From VAZQ01 sp963807865 (GTDB taxonomy: Bacteria > Pseudomonadota > Alphaproteobacteria > Rhizobiales > Xanthobacteraceae), in contig CAWEDK010000015.1 in assembly GCA_963807865.1 (NCBI GenBank), forward strand, positions 186,001 to 250,000: 64,000 bases of DNA, written 5' to 3'. Under the pieces are notes generated by a model. The model worked only from the letters and a program-made list of their open reading frames with translations, made no database searches and was not told where the DNA came from. Position numbers and translations under genes: made by a program. Below are positions 1-11,034 of the stretch, piece after piece (within the stretch, counting starts at the first letter, position 1; each line of letters starts with the position of its first letter).

Positions 1-1039
1 CGGGCGCCGGCATCCGCCATGCGCTCGAGCGCGATCGCGCACGGCAAGCACATCGTCATGGTCAACGTCGAGGCCGATGCGCTGGCGGGCCCGCTGCTCG
101 CCCGCAAGGCGAAGGCGGCCGGCACGGTCTACAGCCTCGCCTGGGGCGATCAGCCGGCGCTGATCTGCGAGCAGGTCGACTGGGCGCGCACCTGCGGCTT
201 CAAGGTGATCGCCGCCGGCAAGGGCACGCGCTACGAGCCGCACTATCACGCCTCCACGCCCGACACGCTGTGGGACATTCTCGACAAGTACCTGCAGCAT
301 CGAGGATCGCGGCTCGATCAATCCCAAGATGTTCAACAGCTTCGTCGACGGCACCAAGTCCGGCATCGAGATGACGGCGGTCTGCAACGCCACCGGCCTG
401 GTGCCGCAAAGCGGGGGCCTGGGCTTCCCGCCAGCCACGCGCTTCGAACTGGCCGATGTCTGCAAGCCGAAGGCGGCTGGCGGCACGCTTGAGAAGGAAG
501 GCGTCACCGAGGTGGTGTCGTCGGTCGATCGCGACGGCCGCGACGTGCCGCATCATCTTGCGCTCGGCACCTACGTGGTGTTCGAGGGCGAGAGCGAGTA
601 TGCGCGCCGCTGCTTCAACGAATACGCCATGCTGCCCGATGCCAGCGGCCGGTTCGCCGCGCTCTACCGGCCGATCCACATGATCGGCCTCGAGCTCGGC
701 GTCTCGGTCGCGAGCGCGGCGCTGCGCGGTGAACCGACCGGCGCGCCCACCGGCTTCCGCTCCGACGTCGCCGCCACCGCCAAGCGCGCGCTGAAGCGCG
801 GCGAGGTGCTCGACGGCGAGGGCGGCTTCTGCGTCTGGGGCCGCCAGGTGCCGGCCGAACGCTCACTGGCGGAAGGTCTATTGCCGCTCGGCCTCGCCAG
901 TGAGGTGAAACTCACGCGCGACGTCGCGCCCGGCGAGGCGCTGCGCTGGAGCGACGTCGCGTACGACGCCGGCGATCTTGCCGTGAAGGTCCGCCGCGAG
1001 ATGGAAGCCGCCTTCGCCCGGCCGAACGAGACGGTGTGA
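1..1039 (+). CDS. SAF-domain NAD(P)-dependent oxidoreductase (5'-truncated, one frameshift)
   Basis: The gene enters from before the window, so its N-terminal Rossmann half is missing. What remains reads VMVNVEADALAGPLLARKAK and continues in frame 1 to about base 300, where the frame moves by +1 and continues as EDRGSINPKMFNSFVDGTK to the TGA at 1037. The C-terminal part, with EVLDGEGGFCVWG followed by VKLTRDVAPGEALRWSDV, looks like the SAF domain attached to homoserine-dehydrogenase-like proteins (COG4091 type). These are predicted cytoplasmic NAD(P)-dependent dehydrogenases whose substrates mostly remain undefined. The break is probably a sequencing insertion, since both halves are coherent. 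The family call is moderate in confidence and the substrate is unknown. Confidence 0.7.
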
Positions 1040-1053
1040 GCAAAGGCTTCGCG

Positions 1054-2025
1054 TCAATCCACGCGCGCACCCGAACCCTTCACGACCTTGCCCAGCCGTT
1101 CGGTTTCGGCAGCGATGACGCCGGCGAACTCCTTCGGAGTGTTGGCCACAATTTTCGCACCCAATTTCATCAATCGCTCCCGAACCTCGGGTTGCGCCAA
1201 GGCCTTGACGAATTCGGCGTTCAGCCGGTCGACCACGGTTCCGGGCGTTGCCGCGGGAGCCAGAATTCCAAACCAAACCTTCAAATCCAGAATCGGCGCG
1301 CCGACCTCGACGGCTGAGGGGATCTCCGGAAGCAACGACGAGCGCTGCCGATCCGTCACCATCAGACCGCGAAGTTTGCCTTCCTGGATGAGCGGCGCCA
1401 TGCTCCCGACCGCGCCGAAAAACAGCTCGATGCGGCTGGACATCAGGTCGGGGACGATCTGCGACGATCCGCGATAGGGCGCGTGGGTGATGTCGATCTT
1501 GAATTCGGATTTCAACAATTCGCCGAGCAGGTGAGCGCCACTGCCGACGCCGACAGACCCGTAGGTCAGCGCTCCGGGGTGTGTCCGCGCCCACGCAACG
1601 AGATCGGCCATGGTTTGGAATGGCCGATCCGGTGGGACAACGAGGACGTGCGGCAACTCGACAAGCTCGATGACCGGCACGAAGTCTTTCACCGGATCGT
1701 ACGTCAGCTTGCTGTAAAGCGAGACGTTGATCGCGTGTGTGCCGATGTCGCCGACCAATAGGGTGTAGCCATCCGGCGGAGCTTGTTTTACGAAGCCCGC
1801 GGCGACCTGGCCGCCGCCTCCGGGCCGGTTTTCAATCACGACCGGCTGGCCGACATTCTCAGCAAGCTTCGAAGCCACCAGTCGGGTCATTTGGTCCGTG
1901 ACGCCACCGGCGGCATACGGCAACACGAGGGTGATGGCACGACGCGGAAAATCCTGAGCGCAGGCGACTGCCGAGGCAAGCGTGCAGAAAGCTGCCGCCA
2001 GAAGTCCCGCCCCAAAGTTTTTCAT
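1054..2025 (-). CDS. Bug/TctC-family tripartite tricarboxylate transporter solute-binding protein
   Basis: A 323-residue periplasmic binding protein. An N-terminal signal peptide (MKNFGAGLLAAAFCTLASAV, cleavage near AQD) is followed by the family pattern RAITLVLPYAAGGVTD, ENRPGGGGQVAA and PPDGYTLL. Bug proteins bind carboxylates or other small organic acids and may feed a TctAB permease, but no tctA or tctB lies nearby, so this is an orphan receptor, as is common in this group. It is encoded convergently with the SAF-domain gene, with 14 bases between the stops. The neighbouring FAD monooxygenase on the same strand suggests a link to aromatic or organic acid metabolism, which is inference. 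Confidence 0.9.
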   Translation of the reverse strand: MKNFGAGLLAAAFCTLASAVACAQDFPRRAITLVLPYAAGGVTDQMTRLVASKLAENVGQPVVIENRPGGGGQVAAGFVKQAPPDGYTLLVGDIGTHAINVSLYSKLTYDPVKDFVPVIELVELPHVLVVPPDRPFQTMADLVAWARTHPGALTYGSVGVGSGAHLLGELLKSEFKIDITHAPYRGSSQIVPDLMSSRIELFFGAVGSMAPLIQEGKLRGLMVTDRQRSSLLPEIPSAVEVGAPILDLKVWFGILAPAATPGTVVDRLNAEFVKALAQPEVRERLMKLGAKIVANTPKEFAGVIAAETERLGKVVKGSGARVD

Positions 2026-2139
2026 GTTTGTTTTCCTCCGCTACTTTTCTTCTGCGATGCGCCCATTCGTAAAGCGCCTCGGATCACGAATCGAAGCAAG
2101 CCGGACAGCGGCGGTCAGGAAGCGAATCGCCTCTGCAAA

Positions 2140-3358
2140 TTAACTGACGCGCGTCGACGCCGACCGTGAAGCTGCCGCGACGTCATATTCGTAGAACTCG
2201 CTCAACTTCAGGCCGGTCTTGTCCCCGCCCAAGCGGTGTTGAAACGCCATTTTGATATTTCGTTTGATCTGCGCCCATTTCGACGTCAGGTGCATTTCTT
2301 TGCCGCGCGCCCGTGCCTCCAGCACCGCCCGCCGCGTGCGCGGCAGGCGAAGCCGCTCGTACTGCCAAAGTGCTTCGGTCAGGTCGTCCGGGCGACTGCG
2401 AGACCACGTCGGCCAGGGCATAGCCGTCTTCGATCGCCATGCACGCCCCCTGACCGATATGAGGCAGCATCGCATGCGCGGCGTCGCCGAGCAGCGTCAC
2501 CCTCCCTTTGCTCCAGCGCTCGAGCGGATCGCGGTCGTAGAGCGCCCATTTGTAATAACGGTCAGACGATCCCAGCAATCGAAGCAACGGTTCGTGCCAG
2601 CCCGCAAACGTCTCCATGACTTCGGCTCGTTCGCATTCCTGCGTCCAGGATTTTCCCGTCCACGCGTCGGTCTCGACGTGAGCGACGAAATTGACGAGCG
2701 TGCCGCGACGAACCATGAAATGGATCACGTGGCTGCGCGGCCCCATGTACAGCGTGAGATCGGTACTGATCAGGCCGGGTGGAAACGCATCGAGCGGAAC
2801 CAGTCCGCGCCAGCAAACCGACCCGGTAAATCGCGGTGCTTCCCGACCGAACAGGCTCTGCCGCACGGTGGAACGGATGCCGTCGGCGCCCACGATGAGA
2901 TCGGCGTCGATCTCCGTGGCGTCCGCAAAGCGCGCTCGCGCGCTGTTGCCACTGGTCTCGACGCCGGTGCAACGCGCATTCAGATGGATCACGTTGTCGG
3001 GCAATTGCTGCCGCAAGACGTCGACCAGGTCGGCGCGGTGCGCCGACAGGTAAGGAGCGCCGAATTCCTTCTGATAAACGCCTTTGCGGAACACCTTGGA
3101 CAGGACGTCGCCGCTGTCCCAGGCGCGAACAAGCTGGTTGTCCGATTCAAAGCCGATGTCCGCGATACGCCCATCGAGACCGAGCGCACGAAAGGCTTTG
3201 ATCGCATTGGGCGAGAGTGAAACGCCCGCTCCGATCTCGCCGATCTGAGCCGATTGCTCATAAACCTCGACCTCGCAATCGCGCCGGCGCAACGCGATTG
3301 CGGCGGTCAGTCCGCCGATCCCGGCGCCAATAATCGCAACTTTCGGTTTCCTCGGCAT
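2140..3358 (-). CDS. FAD-dependent monooxygenase, salicylate-hydroxylase-like (one frameshift)
   Basis: Class A flavoprotein hydroxylase. Residues 8-40 hold the dinucleotide fold (IGAGIGGLTAAIALRRRDCE), about residue 150 the ADLIVGADGIRS motif, and near residue 290 the FAD ribityl-binding VTLLGDAAHAMLPHIGQGA. Such enzymes use NAD(P)H and O2 to hydroxylate aromatic substrates such as salicylate or 3-hydroxybenzoate. The frame breaks around 2395; the C-terminus continues one frame over as RPDDLTEALWQYERLRLPRT and on to a stop at 2140. The start-to-stop length is 3n+1, consistent with one extra base. The upstream Bug protein could supply an acid substrate, but no ring-cleavage gene is nearby, so the substrate is open. 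Confidence 0.8.
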
Positions 3359-3552
3359 CAGCGGTCACTTTTCGTAGAGCGTTGATATCCACCAGCATAT
3401 CGGCGAACTTGTCAACCGAATCGCCAACGAGCAGCGATCGCGGTGACAATCCACGCGCGCATCGCTTGTGGTGATCGCCTCCAAGCGGTCGATGCAGCTC
3501 GAAGTGGGCCATCGGTCGGCCCGGAAATGCCCAGCGAAGGTTTCTCAGCCGG

Positions 3553-3948
3553 CTAGTCGGATATCCCGGGCGAATCCCCCTGCGCGCAGTAAAGGCGGAG
3601 TCGATCGCGATAGGTGTGGAATTGCATGACGGCGCCGTCGATCGTCTTGCGGCCGTGCTGAATGTAGAGGGCGGTCAGTTCGCGGCTGGATTTATCGCCG
3701 TTGACCGCGAGCACCCACAGACGCAAGAGAATGTCGGCCTGTTCGCCGCTGAAGTGCTGTTCGAGAAACTCGGTGGTGCACCCGCAATTGAATACCGAGC
3801 GTTGCAGAAGGCTTCGGCATTTGCGTTCGAGCGCGTCTTCGCTCGCCTGAGCGAAACCACAGAATGCCAGGGTCAGCCCGATCAAAATCGGACTGATCCG
3901 AATCCACCTTGCTCCCGTTACAGGCTTGCGAATGACAAGACCGATCAT
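3553..3948 (-). CDS. hypothetical exported protein
   Basis: I do not recognise this family. The likely start is the Met at 3948, giving 131 residues, because the longer reading lacks protein-like composition upstream. A hydrophobic stretch (ISPILIGLTLAFCGFAQA) looks like a signal peptide with an Ala-x-Ala end, followed by a small Cys-containing domain (ERKCRSLLQRSVFNCGCTTEF). Three Cys in the mature N-terminal half suggest a periplasmic disulfide. It is cotranscribed with the small protein immediately upstream (46-base gap) and has no informative neighbour. Confidence 0.55.
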   Translation of the reverse strand: MIGLVIRKPVTGARWIRISPILIGLTLAFCGFAQASEDALERKCRSLLQRSVFNCGCTTEFLEQHFSGEQADILLRLWVLAVNGDKSSRELTALYIQHGRKTIDGAVMQFHTYRDRLRLYCAQGDSPGISD

Positions 3949-3994
3949 GTTGTCCGCCGACTGATTGAAGGGGGAAGGGACGCGTTCGCCAGCG

Positions 3995-4267
3995 CTACTG
4001 GCCCATGAACCGGCGCTCGAGCTCTTGGCGGAATTCGTCCGAGAGCTCCTTGCGGGTTCGCAAATATCGGATCGCCTCCCGAGATGCTCTCCGTTCGAAT
4101 CGTTCAACGAGGGCGTCGATCACGCGAAGAAACAAAGGGCGCAGCTTCGGCTTGGCGGCCGGAGGATCGCGAACCGTCGGTTGCGGGTCTGAGGAACCCG
4201 TCCGTCCATCCTCGACCGGCAATGCAATGGCGGAAAAAGCGGTCATGGGTTCGCTCGCTTTGCTCAT
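3995..4267 (-). CDS. hypothetical small basic protein
   Basis: Unrecognised, 90 residues from the preferred Met at 4267 (a longer form from 4402 is possible but its extra residues look non-coding). The first 40 residues are disordered and Pro-rich. The C-terminal half forms one predicted amphipathic helix rich in Arg and Glu (LRVIDALVERFERRASREA, then YLRTRKELSDEFRQELERRF), faintly reminiscent of short DUF1127-like regulatory proteins. It lies just upstream of the exported protein on the same strand, so the two probably share a transcript. Confidence 0.5.
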   Translation of the reverse strand: MSKASEPMTAFSAIALPVEDGRTGSSDPQPTVRDPPAAKPKLRPLFLRVIDALVERFERRASREAIRYLRTRKELSDEFRQELERRFMGQ

Positions 4268-4607
4268 CGCGGTTCGACCCCTGCGTTCCGTCGATCGGGT
4301 CGAAGCGAGAGCTACCATCGCGTTCGCGATGGCCGTGTGAGGCGGTTCACACAACGGCGAACGCGAAGCGCTGAAATCATGTGCAACAACGCTTACCGAC
4401 AATGAGCAAACTCAGGTGAGCAAGCGCCGTGCCAGCGTGCGCACTGCCGCATTATTTTGCAGAGCGCCGCCGCATGGCGCCATCTGCCTGGAGCGCCAAC
4501 AACTTGCGGTCGTGGCGTCAGGTTGTGCAACGTGATGAGTGATAAGTCATGCGCGGCGGATGTGCGCTACACGAGCGATTTCGCTCACAGGCGTGAGCGC
4601 GATGTGC
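4268..4607. other. intergenic region without recognised feature
   Basis: About 340 bases between the small basic protein gene and the 3' end of the F420 operon. I see no RNA gene, no clear terminator with a T-run, and no convincing open frame. The promoter of the small protein pair must lie here, but I cannot pick out a -35/-10 pair with confidence. Confidence 0.5.
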
Positions 4608-7042
4608 TCAGGTCAGAAAGGCGCGGTTGTTGTCATGCGTCATCCGACGCTCCACGGGCGGCGCGAGCGGAGCCGCGCCGAACGATGCGCGCACGCGGGT
4701 CGTCGGCGCTTCCCGGTACAGCGTCGTGCGCTGCCAGGGCTCGCGGCCGAGCGAGCGGATCAACGCCTCCATCGCCTCCGGCGGCATTTCCTGGCCGTGC
4801 GTGGCGCCGGCGGCGCGCGTGATGCTCTCGTTCATCAGCGTGCCGCCGAGATCGTTGGCGCCGGCCTGCAGGCAGGCGGCGGCGCCGTCCGGGCCCATCT
4901 TCACCCACGAGGTCTGGATGTTCGTGATCAGCGGGTGCAGCGCGAGCCGCGCGACCGCGTGCATCAGCACCGCCTCGCGGAAGGTCGGGCCGAAGCGGCT
5001 CTGGCCGCGCAACTGCATCGGCGCTTCCATCGGCACGAACGGCAGCGGCACGAATTCGGTGAAGCCGCCGGTGCGCTCCTGCAGGTGGCGGATGTGCAGC
5101 AGGTGCCGCGCCCAGTGGACGCGGCGCGATCGACATGGCCGAACATGATCGTCGCGGTGGTGCGCAGGCCGAGCCGGTGCGCGGCCTCGATCACGTCGAG
5201 CCATTGCGCGGTCGTGACCTTGTCGGGACAGATGACGGCGCGCACCTCGTCGTCGAGGATTTCGGCCGCCGTGCCGGGCAGCGAGCCGAGCCCGGCCGCT
5301 TTCAGTGCGGCCGAGGAACTCCGGCACGCTGAGACCCGAGCGTCGCCGCGCCCTGCGAGATTTCGAGCGGCGAGAAGGCGTGGATATGCAGCTCCGGCGT
5401 CGCCTCCTTGATGGCGCGGCAGATCGCCAGATAGGTCTCGCCGGTGTAGCGCGGATGGATGCCGCCCTGCAGGCAGACTTCGGTGGCGCCGCGCGTCCCA
5501 GGCTTCGCGGCAGCGGCGCACGATCTCGTCGAGCGACGAGGTCGTAAGGCCGGCCGCGCAGATGTCTCGTGCGTCTTGCCCTTGGAGAAGGCGCAGAACG
5601 TGCAGCGATAGGCGCAGATATTGGTGTAGTTGATGTTGCGGGTGACGACGTAGCTGACGCGGTCGCCCGCGGTCTCGGCGCGCAAGCGCGTCGGCGGCCG
5701 CGCACACCTCGTGGAAGCTCGCGCCGCGCGCGGCGAACAGCGCGACGATCTCGCGTTCGCTCAGGCCGCGGCCCGCCATGGCGCGATCGAGGATCGGCGT
5801 CAGGCAGCCCGGCGGCGGGACCGATGGCGCGGCACCGGCGGCGGCGCGAACGGCCGCGCCCGGCGTCCAGGCATCGGCGCGCGCGAAGCCTTCCGCATCC
5901 GCCATCCGCAGCGACGCGCGGCCGCAAGCCCGGATCGATCCAGCGCGATGCCTGCGCGCACGTAATCCGGATAGATCGCGAGCCGCTCGACCAGCACCTT
6001 GCCGGCGTCCGCGGTCGCGGCGCGCCAGCGCGTCGAGCGCCGGCCACGGCCGTTCCGGGTTGACGTGGTCGGGCGTCACCGGCGACACGCCGCCCCAGTC
6101 GTTGATGCCGGCGGCGATCAGGCGCGGCAGCGCGCCGGCGCGCAGATTGGGCGGCGCCTGGATGTTCATCGCGGCGCCGAACAGGATGCGCGCGACCGCG
6201 ATCGTCCAGAGATGGTCGTCGAGCGTCGGCTCGGGTGCTGCGCCATGCGGGTGTCCGGGCTTGGCGCGGAAATTCTGGACGATGATTTCCTGCAGGTGGC
6301 CGTGGCGCTCGTGCAGATCGCGCAGCGCGAGCAGCGCCTCGATGCGCTCCCGCCGGGTCTCGCCGATGCCGATCAGGATGCCGGAGGTGAACGGCACGGC
6401 GGCCTCGCCGGCGGCCGCGATGGTGGCGAGCCGCGCTGCCGGCAGCTTGTCGGGCGAGCCGAAATGCGGGCCGCCGCGCTGCGACAGCCGCTCGGCGGCG
6501 GTCTCGAGCATGATGCCCTGCGACACCGACAACGTCGCGCAGGCGCGCGATGTCGTCGCGCCGGCATCACGCCGGGATTGAGGTGCGGCAGCAGCCCGGT
6601 CTCGTCGCAGCACCAGCGCGGCCATGGCGGCCACGAGGTACGAGATCGTGCTGTCGTGGCCGAGCCGCGTCGAGCTCGGCGCGCGCCGCGCGGTAGCGCA
6701 GCTCCGGCTTGTCGCCGAGCGTGAACAGCGCCTCCTTGCAGCCGGCGTCCGCGCCGGCGCGCGCGATCGCCAGCACCTCGTCGGGCGTCAGATAGGCGGC
6801 GGTCGCCGCGGCGCGGCGGATGCGCGAAGGTGCAGTAGTGGCAGGTGTCGCGGCAGAGCTGGGTCAGCGGAATGAACACCTTGCGCGAATAGGAGACGCG
6901 CGCGCCGTGGCCGTCGTCGCGCAGCGCGGCGGCCGCCGTCATCAGCGCATCGAGATCGTCGCAGCCGAGCAGCGCCAGGGCGTCGTCGGCGCGATGGCGC
7001 TTCGCCGGCGACGGCGCGCTCGATCACGCCGCGCCAGCTCAT
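4608..7042 (-). CDS. fbiC: fused FO synthase, CofG-CofH (FbiC) (multiple frameshifts)
   Basis: Makes FO, the deazaflavin core of coenzyme F420, from tyrosine and 5-amino-6-ribitylamino-uracil using two radical SAM domains. The N-terminal CofG half has LTQLCRDTCHYCTF and the C-terminal CofH half has NINYTNICAYRCTFCAFSKG, both with the CxxxCxxC 4Fe-4S motif. Other landmarks are GGPHFGSPDK, SGILIGIGETRRERIEALLA, INDWGGVSPVTPDHVNPERP, LQGGIHPRYTGETYL and a clean C-terminus ending RMTHDNNRAFLT. The span of about 811 codons fits the fused actinobacterial FbiC. The reading frame changes about 13 times, yet no motif is lost and no in-frame nonsense change is needed. The ATG at 7042 overlaps the cofC stop (ATGA). 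Confidence 0.85.
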
Positions 7043-7737
7043 GCGGTCGCCCTCTCGCTCACGACGCGCATCGGCGCGCAATCCCCAGCGATCGAGCAGC
7101 GCGCGCGAACGCGGTTGCGCGACGGCGTTGCCAGGAACAGCGCCAGGTCCTCCGGCGTGTCGATATCGAGCGCGATGCGCGGCAGCCGCACGACCCGCGG
7201 CTCGATGCCGCGCGCCCTGCGCGGCGGCGAGATGCGGGAAAGAAGCTGTTGTCGCCGAAGCGCAGCGGCACCGCATCGGCCGGCGTGCACAGGACCGCGT
7301 TGGAGCCCATGCTCGTCGCGCGCCGGCACGATCGTGAAGCCGGCGCGGCCGATGCGTGCGCCGCGAGCAGCTGGCGGATGTCGTCCGGCGTCGACCAGCG
7401 GGATGTCGCCCGGCACCGTCAGCAGGCCGAGGCCGCGCGCGAGCAGCCGCGCGCGCCGCGCCCATGACCGCGCCGGTGTGGCCGTCGCGCGGCGTCGCTC
7501 GGACGACACCTGCGCGCCGTAGCTGCGCCGCGAGCGCCGCGGCCGCCGGATCGACCGTGACCACCAGCATGCCGGCAAGCTCGCGACGGCCGCGAGTGTC
7601 TGCAGCACGTCCTCGAGCATCGCGAGCGCCAGCGCCTGCCGCTGCGCCGGCAGTCAGCGCCGCCGCCAGGCGCTGCTTGGCGTTGCGCGGTGTCCTTGAC
7701 CGGCACCACGGCGCAGACGCTAGCGCTGCTCTGGCAT
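7039..7737 (-). CDS. cofC: 2-phospho-L-lactate (or phosphoenolpyruvate/3-phosphoglycerate) guanylyltransferase CofC/FbiD (frameshifted)
   Basis: Transfers GMP to a three-carbon phospho-acid to make the activated side chain used by CofD. It begins MPEQR, then after a shift CAVVPVKDT, the nucleotide-binding start of the family. Pieces follow in different frames: AMLEDVLQTLAAVASL, GHTGAVMGAARLLARG, LLTVPGDIPLV, MGSNAVLCTPADAVPLRFGD, and IALDIDTPEDLALFL. These are the CofC landmarks in the right order over about 233 codons. The stop at 7039 overlaps the fbiC start. Whether it uses phospholactate, PEP or 3-phosphoglycerate varies within the family and cannot be read from these fragments. Confidence 0.8.
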
Positions 7738-8695
<958 letters not shown>

Positions 8696-8706
8696 CGCCG
8701 CGGCGC

Positions 8707-9474
8707 TCACCGGAACAGATCCTCGTCGGCGGGACGGATCAGGCGGCGGCCGGCGTCGCCGGCGCCGACCAGGTCAGGCCGCGCACCAGGACCGCCGGCC
8801 GCGCCTCGTCCGGCTTGTCCCATCAGCAGCGAGGCGGCGGCGGCGATCTCGTCGGCGAAGCCGGTCTGGGTCACGCGCAGCGCGCGGCCGAACAGGTCGG
8901 GCTGCCCGCGCATGTCGATGAGCGCCGGCAGGCCCGCGGCGCCGAGCGCGACGCCGACCGTGCCGCGCCGCCAGGCGCGGCCCCAGCTGTCGCTGACGAT
9001 CACGCCGAGCGCTTGCCGAAATGCGCGGCCCAGGCGGTCGCGCAAGCGCGGCGGCCGACGCGTCGGGATCGTCCGGCAGCAGCAGCACCGGCTCCGCGCC
9101 GGCCGCCGGATCGACATTGGAGCGGTCGACGCCGGCATTCGCCATGATGAAGCCGAGCCGGTGCTCGACGATCAGCACGCCCGGGCGGCTGCCGCACCAC
9201 GCGCGCGCGATTCGCGCAGGATGACCTCGACCAGGCGCGGGTCCTTGTCGACCTCGGCGGCGAGGCTCGTGCGCGCGCGGCGACGGCTCGACCGTCGCGA
9301 GATCGACGTAGCGGCCTTCGGCCTTGGAGACGATCTTCTGCGCCACCACCAGCACGTCGCCGTCCGCGGGCGCGAGCGCGCCGCCTTCGCATGCGGCGAT
9401 CAGCAGCGCGCGGCGAGATCGTCGCCCGGCCGCAGCATCGGAATGTTCGGGATCGGGAACAGCGTGACCGGCAT
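8707..9474 (-). CDS. cofE: F420-0:gamma-glutamyl ligase CofE (FbiB N-terminal domain only; frameshifted)
   Basis: Adds gamma-linked glutamates to F420-0 with GTP. The start reads MPVTLFPIPNIPMLRPGDD, followed by GGALAPADGDVLVVAQKIVS, KAEGRYVDL, LIVEHRLGFIMANAGVDRSN, ALGVIVSDSWGRAWRRGTVG, and DLFGRALRVTQTGFADEIA, all CofE family signatures. About 256 codons, so it lacks the C-terminal FMN nitroreductase domain that mycobacterial FbiB carries for reducing dehydro-F420-0. No such domain appears elsewhere in the window. At least five frame changes occur, with net length 3n. The gene sits between the LLM oxidoreductase (18-base gap) and cofD. Confidence 0.82.
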
Positions 9475-9492
9475 GACGGCGGCGTCCGCCGC

Positions 9493-10537
9493 TCAGGCCG
9501 CTCGCGTCGGCCGCTCGGTGAGAATGCGGCAGCACGTCCTTGGCGAGCTTGAACATGAAATCCTCGGTGTCCTGTCCCTTCGCCGGGAATGGCCAGATCA
9601 CGATTTCCTGCACGCCCGCGTCAGCCAGCGCCTTGAGCCGGCTGACGATCTGCGGCGCGGTTCCGACCAGTGCGAGACTGTCGATGATCCCGCGCGGGAT
9701 CAGCCGGCGCAACTCATCCATGACGGGCGCCGACCATTCGTGCGGCGCTTCGCGCACGAATTTGCGGAACTCATACGTCATGTCGGGCGCGAGCTTGTCG
9801 GCCATCTCGCCCAGCACCTTCCGGCTGCTCCAGAACGCGAAGCTCACGCCGCGGCGGATGCCCTCCGGGATCGGATCGTCCTCCTGATCCAGCACCGAGA
9901 CGTAGAGCCAGGCGCACACCCGGATATCTTTCCAGTCGCGCTTGGATGCCTCCAGGCCCTGCTGGATGTGCTCGCTGGCGTAGGCGATGCCGGTCGGCGT
10001 CGCGAAGCTGCCGATCAGCACACCGTCGGCGACCTGGCCAGCGAGCTTGAGAATTTGCGGGCCGCGGCTGGCGATGTAGAGCTGCGGGATCGCGGTCGGC
10101 TTCCAGTCGAGCGACCCGTCTTTGAACTTCACCACCTCGCCATCGAGCGTCACCTTCTCGCCGCGCCACAACCGCCGCATCAATTCGGTGGCCTCGCGCA
10201 AACCCGCGACCGGCTTCGGGCTGCCGTAGCCCGGAAGCGTCTCGAAGTGGCTGCCCGATCCCATGATGACGCGGAATCGCCCGGGCGCCATTTCGGCGAG
10301 CGTCGCGGTCGCCTGCGCCAGCAGCGCGGCATGACGCGTGTAGGGATCGACCACGCTGGTGCCGAGGCCGAGCCGGGTGGTGCACTGGGTCGCGGCGCCC
10401 AGCCGGGAGAACACGTCGCGGGCCCATTTCTTGTCGTTGTGGAAGACCGCGTGGAAACCCAGCAGTTCGGCGAGCTTCACCTGATCGAGGAAGCGCTGGC
10501 CGGGCTCGCCGCCCAGGGACGCAATCGAAAGCTTCAT
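9493..10537 (-). CDS. LLM-class flavin/F420-dependent oxidoreductase (frameshift at the extreme C-terminus)
   Basis: A luciferase-like TIM-barrel oxidoreductase resembling methylenetetrahydromethanopterin reductase-type F420 enzymes. It starts MKLSIASLGGEPGQRFLDQV, contains LGLGTSVVDPYTRHAALLAQ, then PGRFRVIMGSGSHFETL and PQLYIASRGPQILKLAGQVA. No stop occurs in frame at the expected end; moving one base near 9515 gives ERPTRAA and a TGA at 9493. Placement at the head of the F420 operon strongly suggests F420H2 rather than FMNH2 as the electron carrier, but the sequence alone does not prove this. The substrate is unknown. The carboxymuconolactone-decarboxylase-like gene directly upstream (8-base gap) may act in the same pathway. 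Confidence 0.82.
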
Positions 10538-10545
10538 GGTCGTGC

Positions 10546-10944
10546 TCAGCCCTTTGCCGCCGCGGCTTCCTTGTCCATCTCGTCGAAAATCTGTGCCGCG
10601 ACCTGGAAGGCGCCGAACGCCGCCGGAACGCCGGCGTAGATCGCCGAATGCATCAGAATTTCTTTGACCTCGTCGCGGGAAACGCCGGTGTTTGCCGTAG
10701 CGCGGAAGTGGAGCTTGAGTTCGTCGAGCTTGCCCATGCCGACCAGCGTCGCGATCGTGATCATGCTGCGGGTCTTGAAATCGAGGCCGGGCCGCGCCCA
10801 GACCGATCCCCAAGCATACTCCATCAGGAAGTCCTGGAACTCCGCGTTGAACGACGTACGGTTCTTCGCGCCGCGGGCGGCGTGCGCTGCGCCCAAGACC
10901 TGCTCGCGGATCTGCTTGCCGCGCTGAAAGCGTTCGTCGCTCAT
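10546..10944 (-). CDS. carboxymuconolactone decarboxylase family protein
   Basis: 132 residues, all-helical AhpD/CMD fold. The core is SMITIATLVGMGKLDELKLH followed by NTGVSRDEVKEILMHSAIY, typical of 4-carboxymuconolactone decarboxylase (PcaC) and many relatives of unknown function. It lacks the CxxC of AhpD-type peroxidases, so a decarboxylase or isomerase-like role is more likely than antioxidant activity. It precedes the LLM oxidoreductase by 8 bases and is probably the first gene of the F420 operon. No other protocatechuate-pathway gene is present, so a pcaC symbol is not justified. Confidence 0.85.
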   Translation of the reverse strand: MSDERFQRGKQIREQVLGAAHAARGAKNRTSFNAEFQDFLMEYAWGSVWARPGLDFKTRSMITIATLVGMGKLDELKLHFRATANTGVSRDEVKEILMHSAIYAGVPAAFGAFQVAAQIFDEMDKEAAAAKG

Positions 10945-11034
10945 GCTGTCTCCCCGGATGATGTCGATGATCTAGCGAACAAAACGGTTGCTGACCAGCG
11001 CCCGCCCGTCGGGGATGGTGGCGGCAGGCACGCA

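Noticed and set aside
10546..10944. pcaC of the protocatechuate pathway
   Set aside because: No other pca gene is present and the protein family is functionally broad.
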